A stretch of DNA of 64,000 bases, from the NCBI GenBank assembly GCA_964407325.1, contig CAYOVA010000005.1, forward strand, positions 3,451 to 67,450, given 5' to 3'. The notes under the pieces are model-generated. The model saw only the letters and a program-made list of their open reading frames with translations, had not been told where the DNA came from and searched no databases. This DNA comes from JAOAFZ01 sp964407325 (GTDB taxonomy: Bacteria > Patescibacteriota > Microgenomatia > UBA1406 > GWC2-37-13). This document shows, in pieces, positions 26,847 through 35,306 of this stretch; positions within the stretch are counted from its first letter, which is position 1, and each line of letters begins with the position of its first letter. The position numbers and the translations under genes are program-made.

Positions 26847-27410
26847 ATGAATTTACAAGATAAGCTTATCGCCGGTTGCGGGGTTTTTATAGTAGGAGTG
26901 GTGGCATTTGCTGCCTATCATCATTTTATTACTCCCGATACGGGCTCAGCATTAGGGGCAAAAGCACGACCTACCCCCCGTATAGTTCGCCCTTCAGGAG
27001 GGGCAGGAAACGCAAGCGATTCTAAAGCGATTCTTGATAAAGACAAACAACTGTATGAGCAATTAGCCCAGGATTCAAAAGCAAAGAAATTTGGTTTGAC
27101 AGATGTGATAGGGAGCAATACGTACGGTGAAGGGTTTTACTTCCGGGGCGGAGGCAAGCTGTATGTGGGCGCAAAACTCCATATGCCCGAAGCACCCGAA
27201 GGGACAGTGCACCAGGCATGGCTTATGAAAGAATTACCACGCAAACAGTATGTTCCTTTGGGGCGCCCGCAGATTATCGGTTCGGGACAATTTCTTGTCG
27301 CAAAAACAATTACACCTTCTTATCCAGAGTTTGATACGATCGTTATCACACTTGAAGCGCAAGAAGATATGACACCAGAACGGGTTGTTATGCAGGGAAA
27401 ATTCGAATAA
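26847..27410 (+). CDS. Membrane-anchored RskA-like C-terminal domain protein
   Basis: The 187-residue protein has one N-terminal membrane helix (about 8-26), a linker and a C-terminal domain of about 105 residues. That domain has the pattern of the anti-sigma-K (RskA) extracytoplasmic domain: KLYVGAKLHMPEAPEGTVHQ, AWLM, then a FDTIVITLEAQEDMTPERVV ending where RskA has its AVTLEPxGGSxxP motif. No sigma factor or zinc-finger anti-sigma part is present, so it is probably a stand-alone surface domain. TACTAT lies 6 nt before the ATG. Confidence 0.6.
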   Translation: MNLQDKLIAGCGVFIVGVVAFAAYHHFITPDTGSALGAKARPTPRIVRPSGGAGNASDSKAILDKDKQLYEQLAQDSKAKKFGLTDVIGSNTYGEGFYFRGGGKLYVGAKLHMPEAPEGTVHQAWLMKELPRKQYVPLGRPQIIGSGQFLVAKTITPSYPEFDTIVITLEAQEDMTPERVVMQGKFE

Positions 27411-27445
27411 CAGTGTTTTGGGGAGGTGTAGCAGCGAGATTCTCC

Positions 27446-27472
27446 ATAAAAAAAGCCGCATTGCTGCGGCTT
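27446..27472 (-). terminator. Rho-independent terminator on the minus strand
   Basis: AAGCCGCA-loop-TGCGGCTT forms an 8-bp stem followed on the minus strand by a run of seven T. It would end transcripts of the fused zwf-gnd gene after reading antisense through the tRNA-like gene. On the plus strand the stem has no T-run. Confidence 0.7.
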
Positions 27473-27583
27473 ACTGGACATGCGGGTATAGACCTGACTG
27501 TGTAGTAGTATTATACAGTCAACTCAATGTTCAGTCAACTGGTGTTATTGTATAAGTAATATGATATACTGCACACGGTCGTT

Positions 27584-27651
27584 GGGGGTGTCGATGGTTC
27601 GAAGACCTGACTGTGAATCTGGTCTAGCGGGTTCGATTCCCGTCGCCTCCA
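27584..27651 (+). tRNA. tRNA-His(GTG)-like, shortened D-arm
   Basis: The acceptor GGGGGTG (27584-27590) pairs with CGCCTCC (27644-27650), and the T-arm is GCGGG-TTCGATT-CCCGT. The anticodon loop CTGTGAA gives GTG (27613-27615), closed by a stem with one T-T mismatch. Only 15 nt lie between acceptor and anticodon stem, so the D-arm is minimal (CGA/TCG around TGGT) and lacks the usual sequence. There is no obvious G-1 and no encoded CCA. TATACT lies just upstream (27565-27570). It may be an aberrant or decayed tRNA-His. Confidence 0.55.
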
Positions 27652-27665
27652 CGGCCTTGTTTGCT

Positions 27666-30050
27666 TTATTCGCCTTTTTTAACGGCATGTCCGCCAAACA
27701 TCGTTCGTTGAACGTTGACCAGCTTATTTGTAAATGCAGGGTTGTTTTCAGATTCGATTCTAAATTCCAGAGAATCTTCGATTACAGGTGTGGGTACTTT
27801 TAGCTCCTTGCCGGCATCAACAGTCCATTTCCCTTCGCCCGAGTGGCTGATCTTTGTATCAATATCTTCAAGATTTTCACCAAAAATCCGCAATCCTTCT
27901 TCCAGCCAGCCAACGAGTCGCGATTCCACCACACTTCCATGATTGTAGAGGTTAGCGATATTCTCAAGATTCAGGTTAAAGTTGGAAGCCTTCATAACGG
28001 CAAACCCTTCTGCAATTGCCTGCATCATGCCATATTCAATACCATTGTGGACCATTTTTACAAAATGGCCAGCTCCGTGTTTGCCAAAGTACTGATATCC
28101 CATGGGAACTGAAAGTACGTTGAACAGGGGGCTGAGATAATCGTATATTTCTTTTTCTCCTCCGATCATAAGACATGCTCCATGGCGGGCTCCCTTTGGT
28201 CCACCCGAAGTGCCGATATCCATGTAATGAATACCTTGCTGCGACAGCTTTTCCGCACGGGGGGAAGCATCTTTGTATAACGAATTCCCTGCGTCAATAA
28301 CAATGTCTCCTTTTTCCAGATACTGCGCAACTCCTTCTTCACCAAACATGACCTCATCAACCGCTTTTCCGGCAGGAACCATAATCCACAACACGCGGGG
28401 AGGGGGTAATTTTTGAACAAGCTCTTGCAGGGAAGCGGCGGGTTTAATTCCAAATTCGGACAGGTCTTCGGTCACGGAATACGTACGATTCCATCCGTAC
28501 ACATTCCAGCCTTTTTCAGCAAGATGAAGCGCTATTCCCCGTCCCATTTTCCCCAGGCCAACCACGCCAATGTGTTGGGGAAGATTTGCTTCTGCGGTAG
28601 CTGTAGTATCAATTGTTTTAGAAGTATCACGAACTTCTTTTGAACCTGGCTGGTAGGTATTGAGAGGGACGACATCCTTCTCCCATGCACAGACTATCGG
28701 ATCAATAAACTGCCACATTGCTTCTACTTCACGGGTTGTTACAAACAAAAATTGATCTCCGCGAATACAATCAAGAAGAATTCTTTGATAATCTTCGGAT
28801 TTATCGGCCACTTCTTTTTCGCGTCGGTAGGAAAACTCAAGGTCGCGCTCCTCTATATCCATTTTTAGCCCTGGTTTTTTTGAGACAAATGCAATTCTAA
28901 TTTCTTCTTTTGGTGTTACACGGAAAAAAACTTTGTTTTTCAGATAGGGTTTGGGTGTTTCCGTTTTAATATGGCAAACAGCTTCCTTAAAGGTAATCGT
29001 TATAGAAGAGCGGTCTTCACCCACCCGCTTTCCGCTCTCAAGAATAACGGGAACTCCCTGCCAACGAGGGTTATCAATAAATGCGCGAATTTTAAAATAA
29101 GTCTCAGTATTCGAGTTGGGTCTTACTCCCTGAATGGTCTTGTAGCCTTCATACTGGGCACGAAACGAATAGTTTGCCACATACTCTTTGTCGGGAATAC
29201 GTAACGCTTTCAGCAGTTCGTATCTTTTATCCCGGACTTCATTTCCTGATAAGGTCTGCGGCGCATCCATGGTAACCAGCGCCAGCATTTGCAGCATGTG
29301 GTTTTGACCAACATCACGCAGCGCTCCAATGCCATCATAGAAAGCCCCTCGTTGTTCCACTCCTCCCGATTCCAGCATTCGCACTTCAATCTTTTCAATG
29401 TGTTTGTTGTTCCAGCTTTGCTCAAGAAGGTTGTTGGCAAAACGGAAGGTAAGAATGTTCTGAATCATTTCCTTTGCCAGATAGTGGTCAATCCGGTAGA
29501 TCTGCTCTTCTTTAAAAAGCTGCCCTAACATTTGTTCGATCTTCTCAGCAGTCTGAGCGTCTTTTCCAAATGGTTTTTCAATAAGGACGCGCGTCCAGCC
29601 TTCTTCGGGACTACAGGGTTCGGTAAGGCCGGATTCAGCCAGGTGCTGCAACAACATTTCATATTGTTCCGGTGGAACAGCCAGGTAAAACAGTTTATTT
29701 GAACAGATGCTCCAGCCCATATCATTCATTCCCAATTCTTTTGCAATACCCTTGTAGTCATTCAGGTTGCCAAATTGAGCCTGATGATACGAGCAGACTT
29801 CGAGAAAGGCCTGAAGGGTAGCCTCATCCGGCGCTGTACCTTCTGAAGTGGTGATTATCTGGGTAATGTAATCGCAAAACGCATCTTGGCTCACTGCCCG
29901 GCGTGCGGCACCGATAATCTTGAATTTTTCGGGAAGTTGTTTTGTTTTAAACAGGTTATACAAAGCTGGAAATATTTTTTTTTGTGCCAGATCGCCTGTA
30001 GCGCCGAAAATGACAAACACTGTTGGAATATTAAATTTTTTTGCTGGCAT
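27666..30050 (-). CDS. Glucose-6-phosphate dehydrogenase / 6-phosphogluconate dehydrogenase fusion
   Basis: The protein of about 794 residues carries two oxidative pentose-phosphate enzymes in one chain. Residues 10-465 are glucose-6-phosphate dehydrogenase: FGATGDLAQKK (15-25, NADP site), EKPFGKD (158-164), RIDHYLAKE (186-194, catalytic). After a linker (about 466-491) comes a short-form 6-phosphogluconate dehydrogenase: IGVVGLGKMG, then GTSGGPKGARHG, KMVHNGIEYGMM and SGEGKWTV. The intermediate 6-phosphogluconolactonase is absent from the chain. I start at ATG 30050 because TAACAT lies 7 nt upstream; ATG 30080 is an alternative. Confidence 0.92.
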   Translation of the reverse strand: MPAKKFNIPTVFVIFGATGDLAQKKIFPALYNLFKTKQLPEKFKIIGAARRAVSQDAFCDYITQIITTSEGTAPDEATLQAFLEVCSYHQAQFGNLNDYKGIAKELGMNDMGWSICSNKLFYLAVPPEQYEMLLQHLAESGLTEPCSPEEGWTRVLIEKPFGKDAQTAEKIEQMLGQLFKEEQIYRIDHYLAKEMIQNILTFRFANNLLEQSWNNKHIEKIEVRMLESGGVEQRGAFYDGIGALRDVGQNHMLQMLALVTMDAPQTLSGNEVRDKRYELLKALRIPDKEYVANYSFRAQYEGYKTIQGVRPNSNTETYFKIRAFIDNPRWQGVPVILESGKRVGEDRSSITITFKEAVCHIKTETPKPYLKNKVFFRVTPKEEIRIAFVSKKPGLKMDIEERDLEFSYRREKEVADKSEDYQRILLDCIRGDQFLFVTTREVEAMWQFIDPIVCAWEKDVVPLNTYQPGSKEVRDTSKTIDTTATAEANLPQHIGVVGLGKMGRGIALHLAEKGWNVYGWNRTYSVTEDLSEFGIKPAASLQELVQKLPPPRVLWIMVPAGKAVDEVMFGEEGVAQYLEKGDIVIDAGNSLYKDASPRAEKLSQQGIHYMDIGTSGGPKGARHGACLMIGGEKEIYDYLSPLFNVLSVPMGYQYFGKHGAGHFVKMVHNGIEYGMMQAIAEGFAVMKASNFNLNLENIANLYNHGSVVESRLVGWLEEGLRIFGENLEDIDTKISHSGEGKWTVDAGKELKVPTPVIEDSLEFRIESENNPAFTNKLVNVQRTMFGGHAVKKGE

Positions 30051-30259
30051 ACACGCAATGTTACCAGTTATCACAGTCATTTTCTAGTGATGACAAACAC
30101 TATTTTGGTCTGGTGCAAACAGATAAAATATACATACCCAATGCATATTGCAAAAATGAAGAAAGAGGAATAATCTAAGCATAATAGTTAAACATGAATA
30201 ATTCTTCATTTTTGTTCACCATTTTTTGTATTTGTACGTAATATAAATTATATTTTTTT

Positions 30260-31699
30260 ATGAAACTAATGCAGCGTGTTGGTTTTTTATGTAAGGAAAT
30301 TTTTCTCGATAAAGTGTTATGGATCCTTATGGGATTTATTATTGTGTCGGGAACGCAGGTTTTGGCGGAAGAAGCGGGATTGCATGATGCAAACGTATTT
30401 AATCTCACGATGTTCGAAATTGCTATTTTGCTTCTTCTGGCAAAAATTTCCGGACTCCTGGAAAAGTTGGGACAGCCAGCTGTTTTAGGCGAGTTGGGAA
30501 TAGGTATTATTCTTGGTAATCTGCATTATTTTGGCATTAACTGGTTTGAAAGTATTAAAAACAGTGAAATTATTGAATTTCTTGCGGAAATGGGTGTTGT
30601 TATTCTGCTTTTTCAGGCTGGTCTTGAATCTAATATTAAGCGTATTCTTTCAACGGGTAAGAACGCATTGCTGGTTGCGATTCTGGGAGCTTCCCTTCCG
30701 TTTGCACTAGGAGTCTTTGTAGCAGGACCGTTATTTTTCCCCAGTGTAGATTTCAAGACACATCTGTTTTTGGGGGCTGCGCTCACGGCCAGTTCAATGG
30801 GGATTGGTGCAACTTTGTTTAGACAGTATAAAAAAATGAGCAGTATTGAAGCACGCACGGTGTTAGGTGCTACTGTTATCGATGATATCCTGGGAATGAT
30901 TTTTATTCCGGTGGTTTCCGCCATTATCACTCATGGACAAGCTGATCCTGCCACCTTTGCGATAATTGTAGGGCAGGCAGTTCTCTTTTTGTTAGGGTCA
31001 GTTGTTATCGGTCAGATGGTAGCTCCGTATCTGGGTAAATTCTTCTCGAAAATTCAAACGGGGACTGGTATGAAGTTTACGCTTGCCTTTTCCATCGGAT
31101 TGATATTTGCTTATTTTGCAAGTCTTATTGGCCTGGCGCCCATTATTGGAGCATTTGCCGCAGGCTTGTTCCTTGATCCAATCCACTTTGATAACTTTGA
31201 GAAGCCACGAATATCAGGAGAGCTCTCAGAAATTATCGAAACAGAAAAGTTTACTCCAAAGCAAAAAGAGAGACTGGAAGAACTTGCCCACGATCATGCC
31301 CATACCCATGTAGAAAATCTATTTGAACCACTGGCGCATTTTATGATCCCGTTGTTCTTTATTACCATTGGCATGAAGGTTGATCTTGAAATATTTACGA
31401 ATGTTACCAACCTTATGATTGCCATCGGTATCGTAGTGATTATCGTAACTGGCCGTCTTATTGCTACTCTTTTTGCTGGAAAGGGCGTTAATAAACTTAT
31501 TGTTGCCTGTTCTATGATCGCCGGAGGAGAAGTAGGTTTTGTGTTTGCTTCAATTGGAAAAGATTTGGGAGTGCTGAACGACCAGATCTTTGGTATTCTG
31601 ATTGCGGTAACAACCTTAACAACATTGGTAGGTCCATTTGGACTTAATAAGTTCCTTAAGGAACAGCAGATAAGAGAACGGGAAGCGGCAAAAGCATAG
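30260..31699 (+). CDS. Cation/proton antiporter, CPA family (copy 1)
   Basis: The 479-residue protein has about twelve hydrophobic segments with an Na+/H+ exchanger domain: KISGLLEKLGQPAVLGELGI (about 55-74), EMGVVILLFQAGLESN, the acidic pair VIDDILG (about 209-215) in the ion-binding region, and PIIGAFAAGLFLDP. It lacks the RCK/TrkA domain of full Kef proteins. A hydrophilic His-rich loop (HDHAHTHVENL, about 345) may sense metal or pH. An AT-rich -10-like element lies just before the ATG. It is followed 77 nt later by a close paralogue. Confidence 0.88.
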   Translation: MKLMQRVGFLCKEIFLDKVLWILMGFIIVSGTQVLAEEAGLHDANVFNLTMFEIAILLLLAKISGLLEKLGQPAVLGELGIGIILGNLHYFGINWFESIKNSEIIEFLAEMGVVILLFQAGLESNIKRILSTGKNALLVAILGASLPFALGVFVAGPLFFPSVDFKTHLFLGAALTASSMGIGATLFRQYKKMSSIEARTVLGATVIDDILGMIFIPVVSAIITHGQADPATFAIIVGQAVLFLLGSVVIGQMVAPYLGKFFSKIQTGTGMKFTLAFSIGLIFAYFASLIGLAPIIGAFAAGLFLDPIHFDNFEKPRISGELSEIIETEKFTPKQKERLEELAHDHAHTHVENLFEPLAHFMIPLFFITIGMKVDLEIFTNVTNLMIAIGIVVIIVTGRLIATLFAGKGVNKLIVACSMIAGGEVGFVFASIGKDLGVLNDQIFGILIAVTTLTTLVGPFGLNKFLKEQQIREREAAKA

Positions 31700-31776
31700 T
31701 GTATGTAATAGTGATGCATGTATGCTAATTGCCCTTTGCAGTAGAATCTCACTATCTTATCAATTCTCTTGTGCAT

Positions 31777-33249
31777 ATGATTTTTAGACGCAAACGAAGT
31801 GTTTCTTCATTGGGTCATAAGTTGTTCTGGTACGTATTCGGGTTTGCAATTTCTTCATCGTTTTACTTTTTTGCAGCCACAGGAGGAATTGGAGAGGTAG
31901 TACATAACATTGATTACAATGCTACCTTTCTCTTTATTGGTATCATGCTTCTTCTTGCTAAAATCTCAGGGTTAATTGAGCGCTGGGATCAGCCATCCGT
32001 ACTTGGAGAATTAGGTATCGGTATTATTCTGGGAAATCTTATCCATTTCCAGTTCCCTTTTTTCGAAGCTGCTGAAAATAATGAAATTCTTAAGTTTTTA
32101 GGTGAATTAGGCCTTGTTATCCTTCTTTTCCAGGCAGGACTGGAGTCGAATGTAAAAGAAATTATGCATGCAGGGCCAAAGGCATTTCTTGTGGCAACGA
32201 TTGGAGCAGTGGCTCCATTTGTAATTGGTGCATTTGTTGTTATCCCTATCGTTATGCCGGAAGCTGAGCTGTATACACGGCTATTTATCGGTGCCTGTCT
32301 GGCTTCAACTTCAGTTGCTATTGCTGCAACACTATTCCATTCATATAAGCAAATGAAATCTCCTGAAGCTCAAATTGTCATGGGATCAGCGGTTATTGAT
32401 GATGTGTTTGGAATGGTTATGTTGCCTGTCATGACAGCTCTGGTAGATACGGGAGCTGTTTCAGCACCGGAAATTGCTCTTATCGTTGTAAAGTCTCTGG
32501 GATTTCTTATCGCTGCCGTCCTTATTGGCCAGTATACAGCTCCTTATCTGAGTAAGTTTTTTGCAAAGCTGAATACCGGTACCGGAATGAAGTTGACTTT
32601 TGCACTCTCACTTGCTTTGATACTTGCTTATCTGGCACATTCAGTAGGTATGTCACCAATTATCGGAGCATTTGCTGCCGGCCTCTTCCTCGATCCAATT
32701 CATTTTGATAACTTTGAAAATCCAAAGTTCTATACTGAAATGAAGCATATAACGGATGAACCATCTTTCAGTTCACATGAACGGGATGTAATTATGAAAG
32801 CGGCTCGACGGTATGCACATCACCATATTGAAGATCTGGTGGAACCGCTGGCACACTTTACAGTGCCGCTGTTTTTTATTCTGGTAGGGATGAATGTAAA
32901 CCTGAACATATTTACCGATTTACGTTCGCTTGGTATAGCTTTAGCGATCCTTATTATTCCAATTGTATCCCGGTTTATTGCGGCTCTATTTACCGGTCCG
33001 GAACTTGATAAAGGGGTTATAGGGTTTGCACTGGTCCCGAATGATGAAGTGGGACTTGTGTTTGCGAGTGTTGCAGTAGAGCTTGGAGTATTTGATGAAC
33101 GCATATTTTCAATTGTTGTATTTGTACTTATTATGACGACACTTGTTGGATCAGCAGCTCTCAATTACTTTTTAGCACGGTATACCGCACGACAGCATGG
33201 GCTGAATGGCAATGGTGCCGGAAAAGGAAAGAAAGTTGCGGTAGTTTGA
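31777..33249 (+). CDS. Cation/proton antiporter, CPA family (copy 2)
   Basis: The protein is a close paralogue of the preceding antiporter, with the same landmarks in order (KISGLIERWDQPSVLGELGI, GLVILLFQAGLESN, VIDDVFGM, PIIGAFAAGLFLDPIHFDNF and a His-containing loop YAHHHIEDL). About 490 residues result from ATG 31777; an in-frame ATG at 31729 gives 506, and I prefer the shorter form because it aligns better with copy 1. The two copies arose by tandem duplication and may form a heterodimer or serve different ions. Confidence 0.86.
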   Translation: MIFRRKRSVSSLGHKLFWYVFGFAISSSFYFFAATGGIGEVVHNIDYNATFLFIGIMLLLAKISGLIERWDQPSVLGELGIGIILGNLIHFQFPFFEAAENNEILKFLGELGLVILLFQAGLESNVKEIMHAGPKAFLVATIGAVAPFVIGAFVVIPIVMPEAELYTRLFIGACLASTSVAIAATLFHSYKQMKSPEAQIVMGSAVIDDVFGMVMLPVMTALVDTGAVSAPEIALIVVKSLGFLIAAVLIGQYTAPYLSKFFAKLNTGTGMKLTFALSLALILAYLAHSVGMSPIIGAFAAGLFLDPIHFDNFENPKFYTEMKHITDEPSFSSHERDVIMKAARRYAHHHIEDLVEPLAHFTVPLFFILVGMNVNLNIFTDLRSLGIALAILIIPIVSRFIAALFTGPELDKGVIGFALVPNDEVGLVFASVAVELGVFDERIFSIVVFVLIMTTLVGSAALNYFLARYTARQHGLNGNGAGKGKKVAVV

Positions 33250-33358
33250 TGAACCGGGAAAAGGTACTATACACTTGTGAAGATTTTGTTGATGGGTGGT
33301 TGGGGATGATGAGGGCAGGGAAGATAAGACAGATCGGTAGAATAATAGCCCATAGTGT

Positions 33359-33387
33359 TTGACTTTTTGGCGTGCTAGGTATATACT
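33359..33387 (+). promoter_or_regulatory. Promoter of TerC cassette
   Basis: TTGACT (33359-33364), 17-nt spacer, TATACT (33382-33387). The predicted start near 33394 gives a 5' leader of about 275 nt before the TerC-family gene, far longer than for native genes in this window. Confidence 0.65.
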
Positions 33388-33503
33388 TCTAGTATTCATA
33401 CTAATACAACTCAATCTTCAGTTGTATCCATAACGAGTCTTGTACAAAACAACATGCGGTTATGCTGCTGTTATGGAACTTTAACAATACGCTATTTTTA
33501 TCT

Positions 33504-33645
33504 CTTTGCCGCTCCTCCTAGTGGGTGAAAACCAGGTTGTTATGTGACTTGGTTTCCTATGTGGGGAAGGTTATTTGCTCATCTGTTGGTGAGAGCGGCA
33601 AAGGGCTGCTTGAGTACTCCCCACGAAGGGGAGTGCTTTGATTCA
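33504..33645 (+). ncRNA. Structured 5' leader with three-way junction
   Basis: An 11-bp closing stem (CTTTGCCGCTC 33504-33514 with GAGCGGCAAAG 33593-33603) encloses a 9-bp hairpin (AAACCAGGT 33529-33537 with ACTTGGTTT 33547-33555, one G-U) and a 6-bp hairpin (CTCATC 33578-33583 with GGTGAG 33588-33593). A second element follows: GTACTCCCC-acgaa-GGGGAGTGC inside a CTTGA/TCAAG outer stem. The Shine-Dalgarno of the TerC gene lies 12 nt further. TerC genes are often controlled by manganese yybP-ykoY riboswitches, but I cannot fit that consensus here, so this may be another class. Confidence 0.5.
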
Positions 33646-33669
33646 AGGCAAAATCGAAGGAGTAGAACG

Positions 33670-34944
33670 ATGGAACCGGTAGTTTCGTCCGTCCCTCATC
33701 TCAACGCCGGTCCGCTGGCGTGGGGAGGGTTCCTGGCGGTGGTCGCCGTGCTTATGGCGGCAGACCTTGGGGTGTTTCACCGCAAAGCCCACGCGGTGAG
33801 TGTCAAGGAGGCGGCCATCTGGACCGTGATCTGGATCAGCCTTTCCCTGGGGTTCAACTACATCATCTACCTCTGGGGCGGGGCCGGCCCGGCACTCAAC
33901 TTCCTGATCGGCTACCTGGTGGAGTACTCGCTAAGCGTCGATAACATCTTCGTCTTCGTGCTGCTCTTCACCTACTTCAAGGTGCCAGCGGCGTACCAGC
34001 ACCGGGTGCTGTTCTGGGGGATCCTCAGCGTGCTCGTGCTTCGCGGCGGTATGATCTTCCTGGGCGTCGCGTTCATCGAGAAGTTCGAGTGGGTGATCGA
34101 CATCTTCGGTGCCTTCCTGCTCTACACTGGTGTCCGTATGGCCCTGTCGGGCGAGGAGGAGGATGACCCGAGCAAGAACTGGGTTGTCCGGCTGATTAAG
34201 CGCTACCTGCCGTACACCGACCAGTACGACGGTGACAAGTTTGTCACCAGGGTTAACGGCAAGCGCCTGGCGACTCAGCTTATGTTCGTGTACCTCGTGA
34301 TCAACGGGGTCGACGTAGTTTTCGCTGTGGATTCCATCCCGGCCATCTTCGGGATCACGACCGACCCGTACCTTGTCTTCACCAGCAACATCTGCGCTGT
34401 GATGGGGCTGCGGTCGCTGTACTTCCTGCTCGCCGGCGTTGTCAACCAGTTCCACTACTTGAAGCTCGGCCTGGCCTTTATCCTGGCCTACGTCGGCTTC
34501 AAGATGATCTTGCCGGACGTCTCCGGCCTGATCACGGGGCAGCGCCTGCACATCGACAACTTTGCCTCCCTCGTCGTCATCGTCGTCACCCTGGCACTGG
34601 CCATCGGTGCCTCGCTCGTGCGCAACCGCAGGTTGGGGCGCATCGCCGCAGAGGAGGCGCGCTGGGCTGCTGAAGAGGCCGCCCTGAGAGCGCAGGAGCG
34701 GGAAGAGAACATGCGGAGGGTGCGGCTTCACATCACACTGCCGGCCGGCACCACGAGCATCCCCGCCACCCCGCCGGTCGCTATCGCCCCTGAGCTGGAC
34801 GTGCTCAGTATCGACTACTACGTCGCCGTCAACCCCGTGACTGACCACGCCCAGACCCTGCGCCTCGAGGATGTCGACCTGCACGCCAACGGCCACGAGT
34901 CCACGCAGCCCGGTTCGCTCGTCGAGACCGAGCCCCGTGCCTAG
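33670..34944 (+). CDS. TerC/Alx-family membrane protein (GC-rich cassette 2)
   Basis: The 424-residue protein has eight or nine membrane segments and the two acidic family motifs: EYSLSVDNIFVFVLLFTYF (about 84-102) and VDVVFAVDSIPAIFGIT (about 218-234). TerC/Alx proteins export manganese or act in metal loading of exported enzymes. A charged Ala/Glu-rich helix and a unique C-terminal tail of about 60 residues follow the core. ATG 33670 is preceded by AAGGAG at 7-nt spacing. The gene is strongly GC-rich in the third codon position, unlike both antiporters upstream, which indicates transfer. Confidence 0.88.
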   Translation: MEPVVSSVPHLNAGPLAWGGFLAVVAVLMAADLGVFHRKAHAVSVKEAAIWTVIWISLSLGFNYIIYLWGGAGPALNFLIGYLVEYSLSVDNIFVFVLLFTYFKVPAAYQHRVLFWGILSVLVLRGGMIFLGVAFIEKFEWVIDIFGAFLLYTGVRMALSGEEEDDPSKNWVVRLIKRYLPYTDQYDGDKFVTRVNGKRLATQLMFVYLVINGVDVVFAVDSIPAIFGITTDPYLVFTSNICAVMGLRSLYFLLAGVVNQFHYLKLGLAFILAYVGFKMILPDVSGLITGQRLHIDNFASLVVIVVTLALAIGASLVRNRRLGRIAAEEARWAAEEAALRAQEREENMRRVRLHITLPAGTTSIPATPPVAIAPELDVLSIDYYVAVNPVTDHAQTLRLEDVDLHANGHESTQPGSLVETEPRA

Positions 34945-34966
34945 CACGGGCTTCTCGTCTCACTAC

Positions 34967-35005
34967 CTCCGGGGGCCGCCGCATCATAAGCGGTGGCCTC
35001 CGGAG
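34967..35005 (+). terminator. 16-bp hairpin after TerC
   Basis: CTCCGGGGGCCGCCGC pairs fully with GCGGTGGCCTCCGGAG (two G-U pairs) around a 7-nt loop. An A-rich stretch, not a T-run, follows. A smaller hairpin with the TerC stop codon in its loop (34931-34952) precedes it. Confidence 0.6.
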
Positions 35006-35066
35006 AACACACAAAGAGATAAAAATAGTGTATTATTGGAACTCGGAGTTCTTTGACAATACACTT

Positions 35067-35204
35067 ATGCTTTATGCCGTTCCAGTGAGGAGAAGAGTTG
35101 CCTTTGGGTTCACTAATCCTGGGTTTCCACTATTAGGAATTCTTCTTTTTTCCGGAGCGGCATTAGGCTCGCTCTACAATATATATCCATTTCTGAAGGG
35201 ATAA
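35067..35204 (+). CDS. Small membrane peptide ORF, 45 aa
   Basis: The ORF begins MLYAVPVRRRVAFGF and continues into one hydrophobic helix (FPLLGILLFSGAALGSLYNI) with a basic N-terminal flank, giving a plausible inside-positive topology. The element GACAAT lies 6 nt before the ATG, matching the leaderless pattern. Its composition is AT-rich, unlike the GC-rich genes on both sides. It overlaps the start of the next gene's leader. There is no recognisable homologue, so it could be chance. Confidence 0.35.
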   Translation: MLYAVPVRRRVAFGFTNPGFPLLGILLFSGAALGSLYNIYPFLKG

Positions 35205-35306
35205 CCCATCAGGTATGGATAAAGGAGGAATATATCATAAGGTACTAGTCCGAAAGACTGCAATCCGCGTTCGCCCTATGGCGACAACAAGCGAAAGGTC
35301 TGCTCA
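35185..35306 (+). promoter_or_regulatory. Structured leader of the exchanger gene
   Basis: TACAAT (35175-35180) could start RNA near 35187. The leader then folds as ATCCAT (35185-35190) with ATGGAT (35215-35220) around an inner CTGAaGGG/CCCaTCAG stem, followed by AGTC/GACT and TCGCC/GGCGA hairpins. A perfect AAAGGAGG at 35222-35229 has no start codon in range, so it may bind ribosomes non-productively or be sequestered. The ATG at 35307 has only a weak AAAGG nearby. Confidence 0.35.

Noticed and set aside
33490..33645. yybP-ykoY manganese riboswitch before TerC
   Set aside because: The only GGGGAGT-like stretch is one arm of a simple hairpin, and the conserved internal loops and the closing element of that class are not found.
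33931..34947. 338-aa minus-strand ORF opposite the TerC gene (and a similar one opposite the exchanger at 35760-36602 and opposite 9589)
   Set aside because: Long antisense frames are expected in GC-rich coding DNA. The sense strands have membrane segments and family motifs (TerC, CaCA), or an SD and start in the 9589 case; the antisense ones have charged low-complexity sequence and no SD.
35222..35240. Short gene started by the perfect AAAGGAGG
   Set aside because: No ATG, GTG or TTG lies within usable distance and the frames close at once.
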